Shown one piece after another: positions 42,777 through 51,446 of a stretch of DNA of 64,000 bases. The stretch is from the NCBI GenBank assembly GCA_902778055.1, contig CACYWL010000003.1, positions 62,001-126,000 of the forward strand, given 5' to 3'. The position numbers and the translations under genes were made by a program. The notes under the pieces were generated by a model. The model had not been told where the DNA came from. It did not search any database and worked only from the letters and a program-made list of their open reading frames with translations. The number at the start of each line of letters is the position of its first letter. Within the stretch, counting starts at the first letter, position 1. Origin of the DNA: an uncultured Eubacteriales bacterium. Its GTDB lineage: Bacteria > Bacillota > Clostridia > Christensenellales > Aristaeellaceae.

Positions 42777-43874
42777 TTATCTGAAGCGGTTGACGGCTTC
42801 GATGACCCGGCCCTGCTCCTCCTCCGTCATGCCGTTGTAGATCGGGAGGGAGAGCACGGTTCTGGCCAGATGCTCAGTCACGGGCAGGCTGCCCTCCCGG
42901 TGACCGAGAGCGCGGTAGCATTCCGCCAGGTGCGGAGGGATGGGATAGTGAATGAGCGTGCCGATTCCGTTTTCTTCCAGAAACGGGATCAGCCGCTCCC
43001 GGGCTTCGCACCGGATGACATATTGATGCCAGACGCTTTCCGCGCCAGGAGCGGGAACGGGAAGGGAGACCAGGGGATTGCTGAGCTCCCGGCTGTATTT
43101 TTCCGCGATGCGCCGTCTTTCCGCTGTCAGGTCGTCCAGATGCGACAGACGAACCCGAAGCAGGCCGGCCTGGAGCTCATCCAGACGGGAATTGGCGCCG
43201 ACCACCTGATTGTGATACCGTTTTTCGGAACCGTAGTTGCGGAAAATCCTGAATTTCGCAGCCAGCGACTCCTCGTGGACAGTGACCGCGCCGGCGTCCC
43301 CGAAGGCCCCCAGATTCTTGGAGGGATAGAAGGAGAAGCAGCCGACATCTCCGAAGGTACCGGTCATTTTTCCCTGAAAGCGGGCTCCGTGGGACTGGGC
43401 GCAGTCCTCGACGAGACGGAGCCCGTGCTTTTTGCAGAAGGCGGCGATTTCCTCCATCCGGGAGGCCATACCGTAGAGATGGGTGACGAGAACGGCCCTG
43501 GTTCGGGGGGTGAGCTTTTCCTTCAGCCTTTCCGGATCCATGCCGAAATGACTGTCCGGTTCCACAAAGACGGGGGTTGCGCCATTCATTGTGATGCCCA
43601 TGACGGAAGCGATGTATGTGTTTCCCTGAACGAGGACCTCATCTCCGGGACCGATCTCCAGAAGCCGGAAGGCGATCCAGAGCGCGTCCAGCCCGGAGGC
43701 GAGCCCTACGCAGGCTTCAGCGCCGAGAAAAGCGGCAAATTCCTCTTCGAAGGCGGATACCTCCCTGCCGAGGACATACCATCCGGAACGGAGCACCTCC
43801 AGCGCTTTTTCCTCGAACTCGCGCTGATACATCCGAAAACCGCGGTCCATGCGGTTGGGCATGATTTTCTCCAT
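42777..43874 (-). CDS. DegT/DnrJ/EryC1 aminotransferase (second)
   Basis: A 365-residue PLP enzyme. The Schiff-base lysine is K186 in CFSFYPSKNLGAFGDAG, with VEDCAQSHGARF before and [10 protein letters not shown] after. It resembles the aminotransferase at 16354 in motif order but is clearly diverged, so it may act on a different keto sugar. Coupled to the HAN-type isomerase homolog downstream; together they suggest a second amino sugar made from the RfbB product. Starts at ATG 43874. Confidence 0.88.
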   Translation of the reverse strand: MEKIMPNRMDRGFRMYQREFEEKALEVLRSGWYVLGREVSAFEEEFAAFLGAEACVGLASGLDALWIAFRLLEIGPGDEVLVQGNTYIASVMGITMNGATPVFVEPDSHFGMDPERLKEKLTPRTRAVLVTHLYGMASRMEEIAAFCKKHGLRLVEDCAQSHGARFQGKMTGTFGDVGCFSFYPSKNLGAFGDAGAVTVHEESLAAKFRIFRNYGSEKRYHNQVVGANSRLDELQAGLLRVRLSHLDDLTAERRRIAEKYSRELSNPLVSLPVPAPGAESVWHQYVIRCEARERLIPFLEENGIGTLIHYPIPPHLAECYRALGHREGSLPVTEHLARTVLSLPIYNGMTEEEQGRVIEAVNRFR

Positions 43875-43914
43875 GGGCGTCCTTCATTCTCCTCTTTTTT
43901 TGTTTTTCAATTCT

Positions 43915-45780
43915 TCAATGGTAATACTCGATACAGGTAACCAGTACGCCGTTGAACCCGACAAAAGCCATGGCCGCGAAAAGCAGACCATGATAGACTG
44001 CCGGGGAAATCCTGTTGAGGATCCGGTCGGATCCCAGGAGAGCCAGGGAGGGATAAACCAGGGGAACCAGATATCGGGGCTGCATGCCGCCGAAATATTC
44101 CTCTCCCACCGCGCTGAACCAGGCGTACATGGCGGTGCACATCAGGGCCACGGTTCCGAACAGGAGCGCCTGTCCCGCCAGACGGAGCGTCCAGACGGGG
44201 TGAAGCCCTTCCCCGCGGAAATCCGTAAAGGCGGCGATGGCCAGAATCAGCATGCACAGCTCAGTGTTGTTGCTGTTCCCCTGATACCCGTAATTGAGCA
44301 GCACGCCGGACATGCGGCCCAGATCCAGATAGTTCTGCAGGTAGCGGAGGAGATAGCGCGTGTAGGTCAGCGGGTTCCGGAGAATGAAGGCGATCTGCTC
44401 AAAGGTGTTCGCATTGGTTCCGGACCGGTTATCCGCCTCTCCGCCGCTTGCGCCCAGGGGGAGCAGAATGTTGGCCATCACGAGCCCCATGGCCAGAAGC
44501 ACCAGCAGGGTGTAGGTCCGGCGGTGCCGCCGATCCCGGAATTTGCTCCGGGGCAGGAACAGGAACAGCAGGTAGACCGGGAAATAGATCTGCTTGGCAT
44601 AGCAGGCGAAAAATGCGCCCAGCAGAATGACGGCGGTATCGAGGTTTTTCAGCCTGCGGTCCGGCTCCTGCCACTGGGCCAGCCAGTAGGCGAAGCTGAG
44701 CCAGATCCCCGCGGTGACGCCCGCGTCATAGCTGAAATTGACAGCCAGGGAAACCGATGTGGGGATCATCCAGGCCAGCGCCGCTACCATTTTCCCGTTT
44801 TTCAGCCGGCGAATCGCGAAATAACCGAGCAGCGCGTAGAACGGCAGCCCCGTGAACCGGGCGAGACACCAGGTGACCCAGAAGGGCAGGTGAAGAACCC
44901 GGCCCAGAAAAAAGCCCAGCCCGTGAGTGGCCATCCAGTATTCCTTCAGACTCAGATGAAACCTCGAGGTGACGAAATAGGCGCCGCGACGGTACAGCTC
45001 CTCCTGGGCCTGATGCAGCTCGTCCCATTCCTTCAGCTCGTAATCACAGGACTGGTCCGGCTGCATGACCGCCCATTCCGCCGGGGTGAAGCGCACGTGG
45101 CCCAGGGTGGAGTAGTTCAGGGCATGCTGGGCGTGAAAGCCGTCATCCATGCTGACGCCGGTCGTATCCGGCAGGACGAAGGACAGAAGTCCCCCGTACA
45201 GCAGCACCAGGACCAGGAACAGATTCTCCGGCTTTCGGCCGAGGGTTTGGGGAAACATCAGCAGCGCCGCGGCGGCGGCTCCCGCCAGGGCGCAGAGCCA
45301 GTCCACCATCCAGTTCTGCCGATGATACAGATCCAGCACCCAGACCCGGCAGAGAAAGAAGACCGCGACCCCCGCAAGCACCCCGCGAAGCAGCAGCAGG
45401 AGATTGTGCTTCGGGTTTTCCGTCCAGCTTTTTCTCAGATTCTCCCCCGTCCGGCGGATCCAGCGGAGAAAGCGCCGGCCGAGTCCGCACGGAAACAGAA
45501 GCACCAGGATGCCCAGCTGCAGAAAAAAGGTGGCGATGAAACGAACCGGATCCCATTCCTCCTTCAGCACCCGGCGGCCCGAGGCATCCGTGAGGATGGT
45601 GCCGCGCTCGATCAGGGTCGGATCAGAGGAAAGATCCATCTCCTGATCCGGGTAGATGGGGGGCAGGGTCCGCTGTATCAGCAGCTCCAGCCCGGCGGCC
45701 AGGAGCAGCGCCGCGAGAATCAGCGCTCCCGCGCGCGCGAGTCCCTGCCTTGTGAATAGCACATTGCGTCTTGCTGTCAT
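43915..45780 (-). CDS. DUF2142-like multi-pass membrane protein (GT-C type)
   Basis: A 621-residue protein with about thirteen hydrophobic segments and a long external loop (about 205-290) carrying MDDGFHAQHAL. The block ARFTGLPFYALLGYFAIRR followed by WMIPTSVSLAVNFSYD is typical of DUF2142, a family of predicted GT-C enzymes in O-antigen and teichoic acid loci. It lies 33 bp after the CDP-glycerol transferase-like gene and 40 bp before the aminotransferase gene in the minus operon. Confidence 0.8.
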   Translation of the reverse strand: MTARRNVLFTRQGLARAGALILAALLLAAGLELLIQRTLPPIYPDQEMDLSSDPTLIERGTILTDASGRRVLKEEWDPVRFIATFFLQLGILVLLFPCGLGRRFLRWIRRTGENLRKSWTENPKHNLLLLLRGVLAGVAVFFLCRVWVLDLYHRQNWMVDWLCALAGAAAAALLMFPQTLGRKPENLFLVLVLLYGGLLSFVLPDTTGVSMDDGFHAQHALNYSTLGHVRFTPAEWAVMQPDQSCDYELKEWDELHQAQEELYRRGAYFVTSRFHLSLKEYWMATHGLGFFLGRVLHLPFWVTWCLARFTGLPFYALLGYFAIRRLKNGKMVAALAWMIPTSVSLAVNFSYDAGVTAGIWLSFAYWLAQWQEPDRRLKNLDTAVILLGAFFACYAKQIYFPVYLLFLFLPRSKFRDRRHRRTYTLLVLLAMGLVMANILLPLGASGGEADNRSGTNANTFEQIAFILRNPLTYTRYLLRYLQNYLDLGRMSGVLLNYGYQGNSNNTELCMLILAIAAFTDFRGEGLHPVWTLRLAGQALLFGTVALMCTAMYAWFSAVGEEYFGGMQPRYLVPLVYPSLALLGSDRILNRISPAVYHGLLFAAMAFVGFNGVLVTCIEYYH

Positions 45781-45813
45781 ACTGTTTCTCCAAAGCCCTT
45801 CTGTTTCAGAAGT

Positions 45814-47127
45814 TTATTCCGTCCCCCGTTTCAGCGCGTCCTCCCGGATGATATCGCAGATCTTCCGGGTGGAGTCGTTTCCGTCGGAGGCCCTGTATTT
45901 CCGGGCGCATTCGTTTCGGATTTCCCGAAGGGGATCCTCCCCTTCCAGAAGCGCGTTCAGGCTCGCCTCGACCTCCTCCCAGCTGCTCAGCCTGTACAGG
46001 CCGGGCGTCAGCGCCTCCACAAACCCGTCGTTGGTGCCGTCCCCCAGACAGTAGAGGATCGGCTTTCCGGTATAGAAGTAATCGATGATCATGGAAGAGT
46101 TGTCGGCGATCAGCACATCGGAGGAGTACATCTGGGGATAAAAATCCGGGGACTCATCCAGATGAAAATTCTCCCGGGAGAATTCGCGCCGGAGCTCTTC
46201 TTCCTGCTCCTCCGTCAGTTCTCCCGTGCTGCGCCATTCCCGGAAGGCCTGCGGATGCGGCCGGAACATCAGCTCCACGTTCTCATGGGCCCGGCACCAG
46301 CGGAGCAGCGGCTCCCGATAGGTGAAGAAATGGCAGTTGCCTTCCCGGGTGTTCCATCGGGGCGTCCAGAGAATCCGGAAGCTTCCGGGGCGATGCCAGA
46401 GACCGCATTCGCGGGGGACCTCCTGCCCCATCCTTTCCAGCCGCGGGTGGCCGGTAACCCGGATCTGGCAGACGTTGGGCCCGCCAAGGGCGAGACGCCC
46501 CTCGACAAACCTTCGCTCCTCCTCATTCTGGGCGAAGAAGAAGGAAAGATCCCGCATGAAGTCCACCGGCGTATCCTGCTCGGTCCGGGCGTCTATCTCG
46601 AACAGAACGTAATAGGTCAGGTAGAGAATCTTGGCGTACCGGGAAACCTCACTGCTCAGCAGGCAGTCCGGCCGGGCGATGTTGTAGGGCTGCTGATAGA
46701 AGACATAATCCGGCTTCAGGGAGCGGAGATCCAGCCACTGACCCGTTTCAGCATTGTATCCGCGGAGACATTCCTCCCCGGCCCAGAAGGCTTCCGCCCC
46801 TTCGCTGTCAAAACGGCTGTTGAAGTAGCCCAGCCCCCGGACCCTGCTCCGCTGGGGCACCGCAAGGATCTGCACATGGAAAAGCGGATCCGCCTTCAGG
46901 GCCTCGTAAACGCTCCGAAGATTCGGCCAAAGCGAGGGACGGTGGCAGATAAAGAGCACGCGAACCGGTTCCCCCGCGGCCGCCTTCCTGGCCAGACGGG
47001 CGTCAATCTCCTTCTTCGCCCGCAGGAGACGGCGATAATCCCGCTGCTGGCGGAAGCGAAGCAGCCCTGTTTTCTGCAGGGCTTTCCAGATATAGGGAAC
47101 CCGGATGAGCCGGTCCGCAAGGTTCAC
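45814..47127 (-). CDS. CDP-glycerol glycerophosphotransferase-like protein (TagB/TagF family)
   Basis: A 437-residue GT-B-type enzyme. Family signs are FRPHPQAFREW (catalytic His region), SSDVLIADNSSMIIDYF (CDP-binding D-SS motif) and TGKPILYCL. TagB/TagF relatives add glycerol or ribitol phosphate to wall glycans or teichoic acid linkers. There is no membrane segment; peripheral attachment through basic helices (PYIWKALQKTGLLRFRQQR) is likely. First gene of the minus operon 47127-42330. No CDP-glycerol-making TagD is in the window. Confidence 0.85.
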   Translation of the reverse strand: MNLADRLIRVPYIWKALQKTGLLRFRQQRDYRRLLRAKKEIDARLARKAAAGEPVRVLFICHRPSLWPNLRSVYEALKADPLFHVQILAVPQRSRVRGLGYFNSRFDSEGAEAFWAGEECLRGYNAETGQWLDLRSLKPDYVFYQQPYNIARPDCLLSSEVSRYAKILYLTYYVLFEIDARTEQDTPVDFMRDLSFFFAQNEEERRFVEGRLALGGPNVCQIRVTGHPRLERMGQEVPRECGLWHRPGSFRILWTPRWNTREGNCHFFTYREPLLRWCRAHENVELMFRPHPQAFREWRSTGELTEEQEEELRREFSRENFHLDESPDFYPQMYSSDVLIADNSSMIIDYFYTGKPILYCLGDGTNDGFVEALTPGLYRLSSWEEVEASLNALLEGEDPLREIRNECARKYRASDGNDSTRKICDIIREDALKRGTE

Positions 47128-47192
47128 AGCGCAGATCCTCCCTTTTCCTTCTGTCCCGCGGGGACCGGCTTCCGCTCCCCGCCCTCTCCCGC

Positions 47193-47221
47193 ATTATAAG
47201 CATTCCGACGGCTTTTGACAA
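47193..47221 (-). promoter_or_regulatory. Promoter of the minus operon 47127-42330
   Basis: On the minus strand TTGTCA (47221-47216), 17 bp, TATAAT (47198-47193). Confidence 0.8.
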
Positions 47222-47241
47222 GGAGAAGCGGGCCGGGGAGT

Positions 47242-47271
47242 TTGACGGAAGTCCGGCCGGCATTGTATAAT
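47242..47271 (+). promoter_or_regulatory. Promoter of the plus operon starting at 47314
   Basis: TTGACG (47242-47247), 18 bp, TATAAT (47266-47271). It is back-to-back with the minus promoter, only 20 bp between the -35 boxes. Confidence 0.8.
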
Positions 47272-47313
47272 GACCTGCCGCGGCAGGGACGCTGCCGGGG
47301 GAAAGGAGATTGC

Positions 47314-48855
47314 ATGACGCGGGAGAGCGGGGGAGAAAAGCCGCGGATTCGGGCGGACCGGCCGGCGCGGGCTGCCTTTTTCGGCGCGCTGATCTGGGGC
47401 CTGGCGGCGCAGGGAATGGGGCTTTTCAACAAGTTTTCCTGGCATGACGATATATTCCAGCTTTTCGGCACCGGAAATACCATCACCTCCGGGCGCTGGA
47501 TGCTGTATGTGCTGGAAAGGGCGGAAACGCTGATCTTCGGCGGACACTGCAGCCTCCCGCTTTTCAACGGCTTCCTGGCCCTGGTTTTCGTCGGCGCGAC
47601 GGCAGCCCTGGCGACCGTGCTGCTGCGGATCCGCCGGCCCGTGTACGGCGCGCTGCTGGGGGCGGCGATGGCCTCCTTCCCGATGATCACCTCCCTGTTC
47701 GGCTTCATGTTCGCGGCGCCGGCCTACCTGCTGGCCCTGCTGATGATCATGGCCAGCGCGTATCTGATCTGCGAGGACGGACGGTGGCCCGCCCGGGCGG
47801 CGGGCATTGTCCTCGGGGCCTGCTCCGTCGGCATCTATCAGGCCTTTCTTCCGGTGCTGCCGACGATGATGGCGCTCTGCGATCTCCGGGCGCTGGCGGA
47901 CGGGGAAAAGCGCCCCTCCGCAGTCTTGCGTGAGCTTGCGCTGCAGGGGGTGTGCCTCGCGCTGATCATGGCGGTCTACACGGCGGCCAGCCGCTTTTTC
48001 CTCTGGAAATACGGGCTCTGGCTGGATACCTATATGGGGATCGACCAGGCGGCAACCACCTCCCCGCTGGTCTATCTGCAGCGGGCGGGCCGGGCCTACC
48101 GGGAATTCTTCCTTCCCTCCCGGAACGTTTCCTGGGACATGTATCCGGGGCGCGCCGTGGATCTGTACCGCGTGATGCTGGCGGCGGACGCGCTGATGGC
48201 GCTCCGGCTGATCCTGCGCGCCGGACGGAAGGATCGGGCGGGCGCGATACTGATGGTGCTGCTGTTTCTCCTGATTCCCCTGGGATGCAATTTCATCTTT
48301 GTCATGTCCGAGGAGGTTCACGGCCTCATGACTTTCGGCCAGACGCTGCAGATGGCCCTGTTCCTCTGGCTGACGGACCGGACGGAGCTCTCCCGGCCGG
48401 GAAACCGGAAGCTGATTTCCGGACTGGCGGCGTTCCTGATGGCCGGGCTCGGCGTGATTTACTTCCGATCCGACAACCAGTGCTACCTGAAGACCGCGTT
48501 CCAGCAGCAGGAGGCCATTTCCTGGAATACGGCGCTGGTGGCGCAGATCAAATCCGCGAAGGGATACCGGGACGAGCTTCCCGTGGCCTGGATCAACCGG
48601 GAAAACGCGCGGGACAGGACGCTTTACAGCATGAAGGAGCTGGATTTCCTGCAGCTGAACAGCTATGAGAGGGATCTCCAGGGATATATCAACAACTGGA
48701 CCTGGGACGTTTTTCTGGCCCGCTGGTGCGGCTTCGCGCCGGAAATGGCGAATCCGGAGGACGTGATGTCCCGGCCGGAGGTGGAAAGCATGCCTGCTTA
48801 CCCGGCGGATGGATCCATCCTGGTGCTGGAGGATGTGGTTGTGGTGAAATTCTGA
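47314..48855 (+). CDS. GtrII-type glucosyltransferase-domain protein, paralog 3
   Basis: A 513-residue membrane glycosyltransferase; by eye closest to paralog 5 (FNKFSWHDDI in both, D45 and D46 here). Further shared marks: TSGRW, EEVHGLMTFGQTLQ, RSDNQCYLKT and the C-terminal soluble domain with WCGF, PEVESMPAYPADGS and VVVKF. ATG 47314 has AAAGGAG at 47302-47308; the frame upstream is not conserved. It heads the unit with a GT2 and a flippase gene. Confidence 0.85.
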   Translation: MTRESGGEKPRIRADRPARAAFFGALIWGLAAQGMGLFNKFSWHDDIFQLFGTGNTITSGRWMLYVLERAETLIFGGHCSLPLFNGFLALVFVGATAALATVLLRIRRPVYGALLGAAMASFPMITSLFGFMFAAPAYLLALLMIMASAYLICEDGRWPARAAGIVLGACSVGIYQAFLPVLPTMMALCDLRALADGEKRPSAVLRELALQGVCLALIMAVYTAASRFFLWKYGLWLDTYMGIDQAATTSPLVYLQRAGRAYREFFLPSRNVSWDMYPGRAVDLYRVMLAADALMALRLILRAGRKDRAGAILMVLLFLLIPLGCNFIFVMSEEVHGLMTFGQTLQMALFLWLTDRTELSRPGNRKLISGLAAFLMAGLGVIYFRSDNQCYLKTAFQQQEAISWNTALVAQIKSAKGYRDELPVAWINRENARDRTLYSMKELDFLQLNSYERDLQGYINNWTWDVFLARWCGFAPEMANPEDVMSRPEVESMPAYPADGSILVLEDVVVVKF

Positions 48856-48870
48856 GAGAGGTGCCGACGG

Positions 48871-49893
48871 GTGAAAATATCCTTCCTTGTGACCTATTAT
48901 CAGCAGGAGCGCTATGTCCGCGAGAGCATGGAGAGCCTCCTGGCGCTTGAAAAACCCGCGGAATGGGAGATCCTCATTGGGGACGACGGTTCTTCGGACG
49001 GCACGGCGGAAACCGCGCGGGCCTATGTGGAAAAGGATCCGGAGCATATCCGGCTTTTTGTCATGGACCGGAACCCGGAGAAAAAATACAACGCGGTGGA
49101 AAGAGCCAGCCTGAACCGACTGAACCTGGTGCGCCACGCTTCCGGAGACTGCTACTGCCTGATGGACGGGGATGATTTCTATTCGGAAACGGATTTTATT
49201 CCTCAGGCGCTGGCCGTGCTGGAAAGCCGCCCGGAGGTGAGCACGGTCGCCTTTGATACCTGGATGTACCGGGAAGGGCAGCCCCGGAAGGCTTCCCGCA
49301 GGGGACGGGGAACCCCGGTGGATGTTTCCCGGAAAACCTACCTTCGCTGGCAGTATACGCACGCGGGGGCCTGCGTGTTCCGGAACGCGCATACGGAGGA
49401 AAACCTGCGCAGGCTGGAAAACCTGGGTTTTTTTGACGATAACGGGATCACGCTGAACGCGCTGAACGGGGGAAAGCTGGTTCGGATTCATCGTCCGGTT
49501 TACGCCTACCGCCAGGCGGCGGGCAGCGTTTATACCGCCATGGCGCCTGAGGAGCGCGCGGCGCTGAACCTGGCCGGACTGGGCAACTGCCTCCGCGTCA
49601 TGGATCCCCGATGGGAGGAGGACGTAACGGCGCGGTTCGCCACCGCGGTCTGGATGGGCTGGTTCCTTCGCAAAAAGCTCCGGAAAAACATGGAGCCGGC
49701 GCGGTACCGGACGTATCTGGAGGCCTGCGGACGCATGGGCTTTTCCCAGGGGGAGCGCCTGATGCGCTATCCGGAGCTGGATGAAAGGGAACGCCGGGAG
49801 GTCCGGAAATGGGTTTTCCGGGCGGGAAGGCTGAGCCCGCCCCGGGTTCTTTTTGCCGGAATATCGATCCTTCGGCGGGGGAGAAAGCGTTGA
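48871..49893 (+). CDS. GT2 glycosyltransferase, cytoplasmic
   Basis: A 340-residue family 2 glycosyltransferase: FLVTYYQQERYVRES, IGDDGSSDGT and the metal site CLMDGDDFYSE. There are no membrane helices, so it likely builds the repeat unit on the carrier lipid in the cytoplasm. The C-terminal third is basic and helical. Start GTG 48871 with GAGAGAGG upstream. Its stop overlaps the flippase start (TTGA). The sugar is unknown. Confidence 0.88.
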   Translation: MKISFLVTYYQQERYVRESMESLLALEKPAEWEILIGDDGSSDGTAETARAYVEKDPEHIRLFVMDRNPEKKYNAVERASLNRLNLVRHASGDCYCLMDGDDFYSETDFIPQALAVLESRPEVSTVAFDTWMYREGQPRKASRRGRGTPVDVSRKTYLRWQYTHAGACVFRNAHTEENLRRLENLGFFDDNGITLNALNGGKLVRIHRPVYAYRQAAGSVYTAMAPEERAALNLAGLGNCLRVMDPRWEEDVTARFATAVWMGWFLRKKLRKNMEPARYRTYLEACGRMGFSQGERLMRYPELDERERREVRKWVFRAGRLSPPRVLFAGISILRRGRKR

Positions 49894-51434
49894 ACAGACA
49901 GATTGGCAGGGGCGTGGTGCTTTCCTTTGCGGCCCAGGGCATCGCCATTCTGGTGAACCTGGTTTACACCCCCTTTGTGATCCGGATCCTGGGACAGGAC
50001 CAGTACGGCCTGTATCAGCTGGTTCAGTCGGTGGTCAATTATCTGAACCTGATGAACTTTGGCTTCAGCTTTGCCTACATCAGCTTTTTTGCCCGGGCGA
50101 AAGCGCGGGACGGAGAGGAGGGCGTGGCCCGGCTGAACGGCATGTTCCTGCGGATTTTCCTGACGATCACGCTGGCAGCGGCGGCGGCGGGAGCGCTTCT
50201 CGTGAATCGGATCGGGCTGCTGGGAAGCCGACTGTCGGCCTCGGACTATGCCACCGCGAGGAAAATCATGATTCTGCTGGTACTGAATCTGATCTGCTCC
50301 TTCCCGAATTCGGTGTTCACGGTCTATATTTCGGCGCGGGAAAGGTTCGTGTTCAAGCAGGGAATGACCATCCTGAACTACCTGCTGACGCCGCTGTGCG
50401 GTCTGCCGGTTCTGTACGCGGGGCTGGGCCCGGTAGGGCTGGCGGGCGTGACCCTCGGCCTGTCCGCGCTCCGGCTGGCGCTGAATATGGGATATTGCCT
50501 GGGGCGACTGCGGATGCAGTTCCGCTTCGGAAGGTTTGACCGGGCGCTGTTCTCAGGGCTGGTGAGCTTCACCTTCTTCATTTTTCTCAGCGACGCGGTG
50601 GATCAGCTGAACACCAACGTGGACAAGTTCCTGCTGGGCCGGATGATGGGAACGGGCGCCGTGGCGGTCTACAGCGTGGGGTTTGAGCTGAGCACCTACT
50701 TCACCTTCTGCTCCTGGGTCATTCCGGAGATGTTTGTGCCGGAGGCCAATCGAATTGCCGTGGAGGAAAGGGACGACACAAAACTGACCGCCCTGTTTAC
50801 CCGCATCGGGAGATACAACAACTATCTGCTGCTGCTGGTTCTGACGGGGTTTATTCTGGCCGGAAAGCCCTTCATCCGCCTCTGGGCCGGGGAGGGATAC
50901 GAAACCTCCTACCTGGTCGGCGTGATTCTGATGCTGGCCGGATATATTCCCGCGGTTCAGACCCTCGGCGTGACGATCCAGAGCGCGAAGCGCATGCACC
51001 GGCCCCGGGCCGTGATCTATTTTATGATCGCCTGCGTGAACGTGGCGGTCAGCATCGGGCTGATCCGCCTGTGGGGCGTGGTGGGAACCAGCCTGGGCAC
51101 CCTGGCCGCGCTGCTGCTGGGATGCGGGCTGTTCATGAATCTGTACTACCATTTCCGGATCGGATTGAATGTGGTAACCTTCTGGAAGACGCTGTTCCGC
51201 TGGACACCCCTCGCCGCAGCGCTCTGCTTCGCGGCCTGGCTGCCGCTCCGGCAGATCCCGCTGGACAGCTGGCCGCGGCTGGGTGGGTTTGCGGTGATCT
51301 ACACCGCGCTGTACGGGTTGCTGCTCTGGTTCGCGGGGATGCGCAGGGGGGAAAGAGATGAGCTTCGGAGGGCTCTGGCCGCAATCCGGGGCGGACGATT
51401 CCGGGAAGAGGACGGTTCCGGAAGGGAAAGCTGA
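49890..51434 (+). CDS. Wzx-like polysaccharide flippase (MVF/MATE superfamily)
   Basis: A 514-residue protein with about fourteen membrane helices. The opening GVVLSFAAQGIAILVNLVYT followed by RILGQDQYGLYQL, and the mid-protein VDKFLLGRMMGTGAVAVYSV, are typical of Wzx/RfbX lipid-linked oligosaccharide flippases. Start TTG 49890 with GGGGGAG (49877-49883), coupled to the GT2 stop. This is the only Wzx-type flippase in the window. No Wzy polymerase or O-antigen ligase is recognised, though some GT-C-like proteins could be one. Confidence 0.9.
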   Translation: MNRQIGRGVVLSFAAQGIAILVNLVYTPFVIRILGQDQYGLYQLVQSVVNYLNLMNFGFSFAYISFFARAKARDGEEGVARLNGMFLRIFLTITLAAAAAGALLVNRIGLLGSRLSASDYATARKIMILLVLNLICSFPNSVFTVYISARERFVFKQGMTILNYLLTPLCGLPVLYAGLGPVGLAGVTLGLSALRLALNMGYCLGRLRMQFRFGRFDRALFSGLVSFTFFIFLSDAVDQLNTNVDKFLLGRMMGTGAVAVYSVGFELSTYFTFCSWVIPEMFVPEANRIAVEERDDTKLTALFTRIGRYNNYLLLLVLTGFILAGKPFIRLWAGEGYETSYLVGVILMLAGYIPAVQTLGVTIQSAKRMHRPRAVIYFMIACVNVAVSIGLIRLWGVVGTSLGTLAALLLGCGLFMNLYYHFRIGLNVVTFWKTLFRWTPLAAALCFAAWLPLRQIPLDSWPRLGGFAVIYTALYGLLLWFAGMRRGERDELRRALAAIRGGRFREEDGSGRES

Positions 51435-51446
51435 GGAAGAAAAAGA

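Noticed and set aside
43849..45759. 636-codon plus-strand frame antisense to the DUF2142-like gene
   Set aside because: The minus strand encodes a clear multi-pass protein with coupled neighbours; the plus-strand product is Gln/Arg/Gly-rich and lacks a ribosome binding site.
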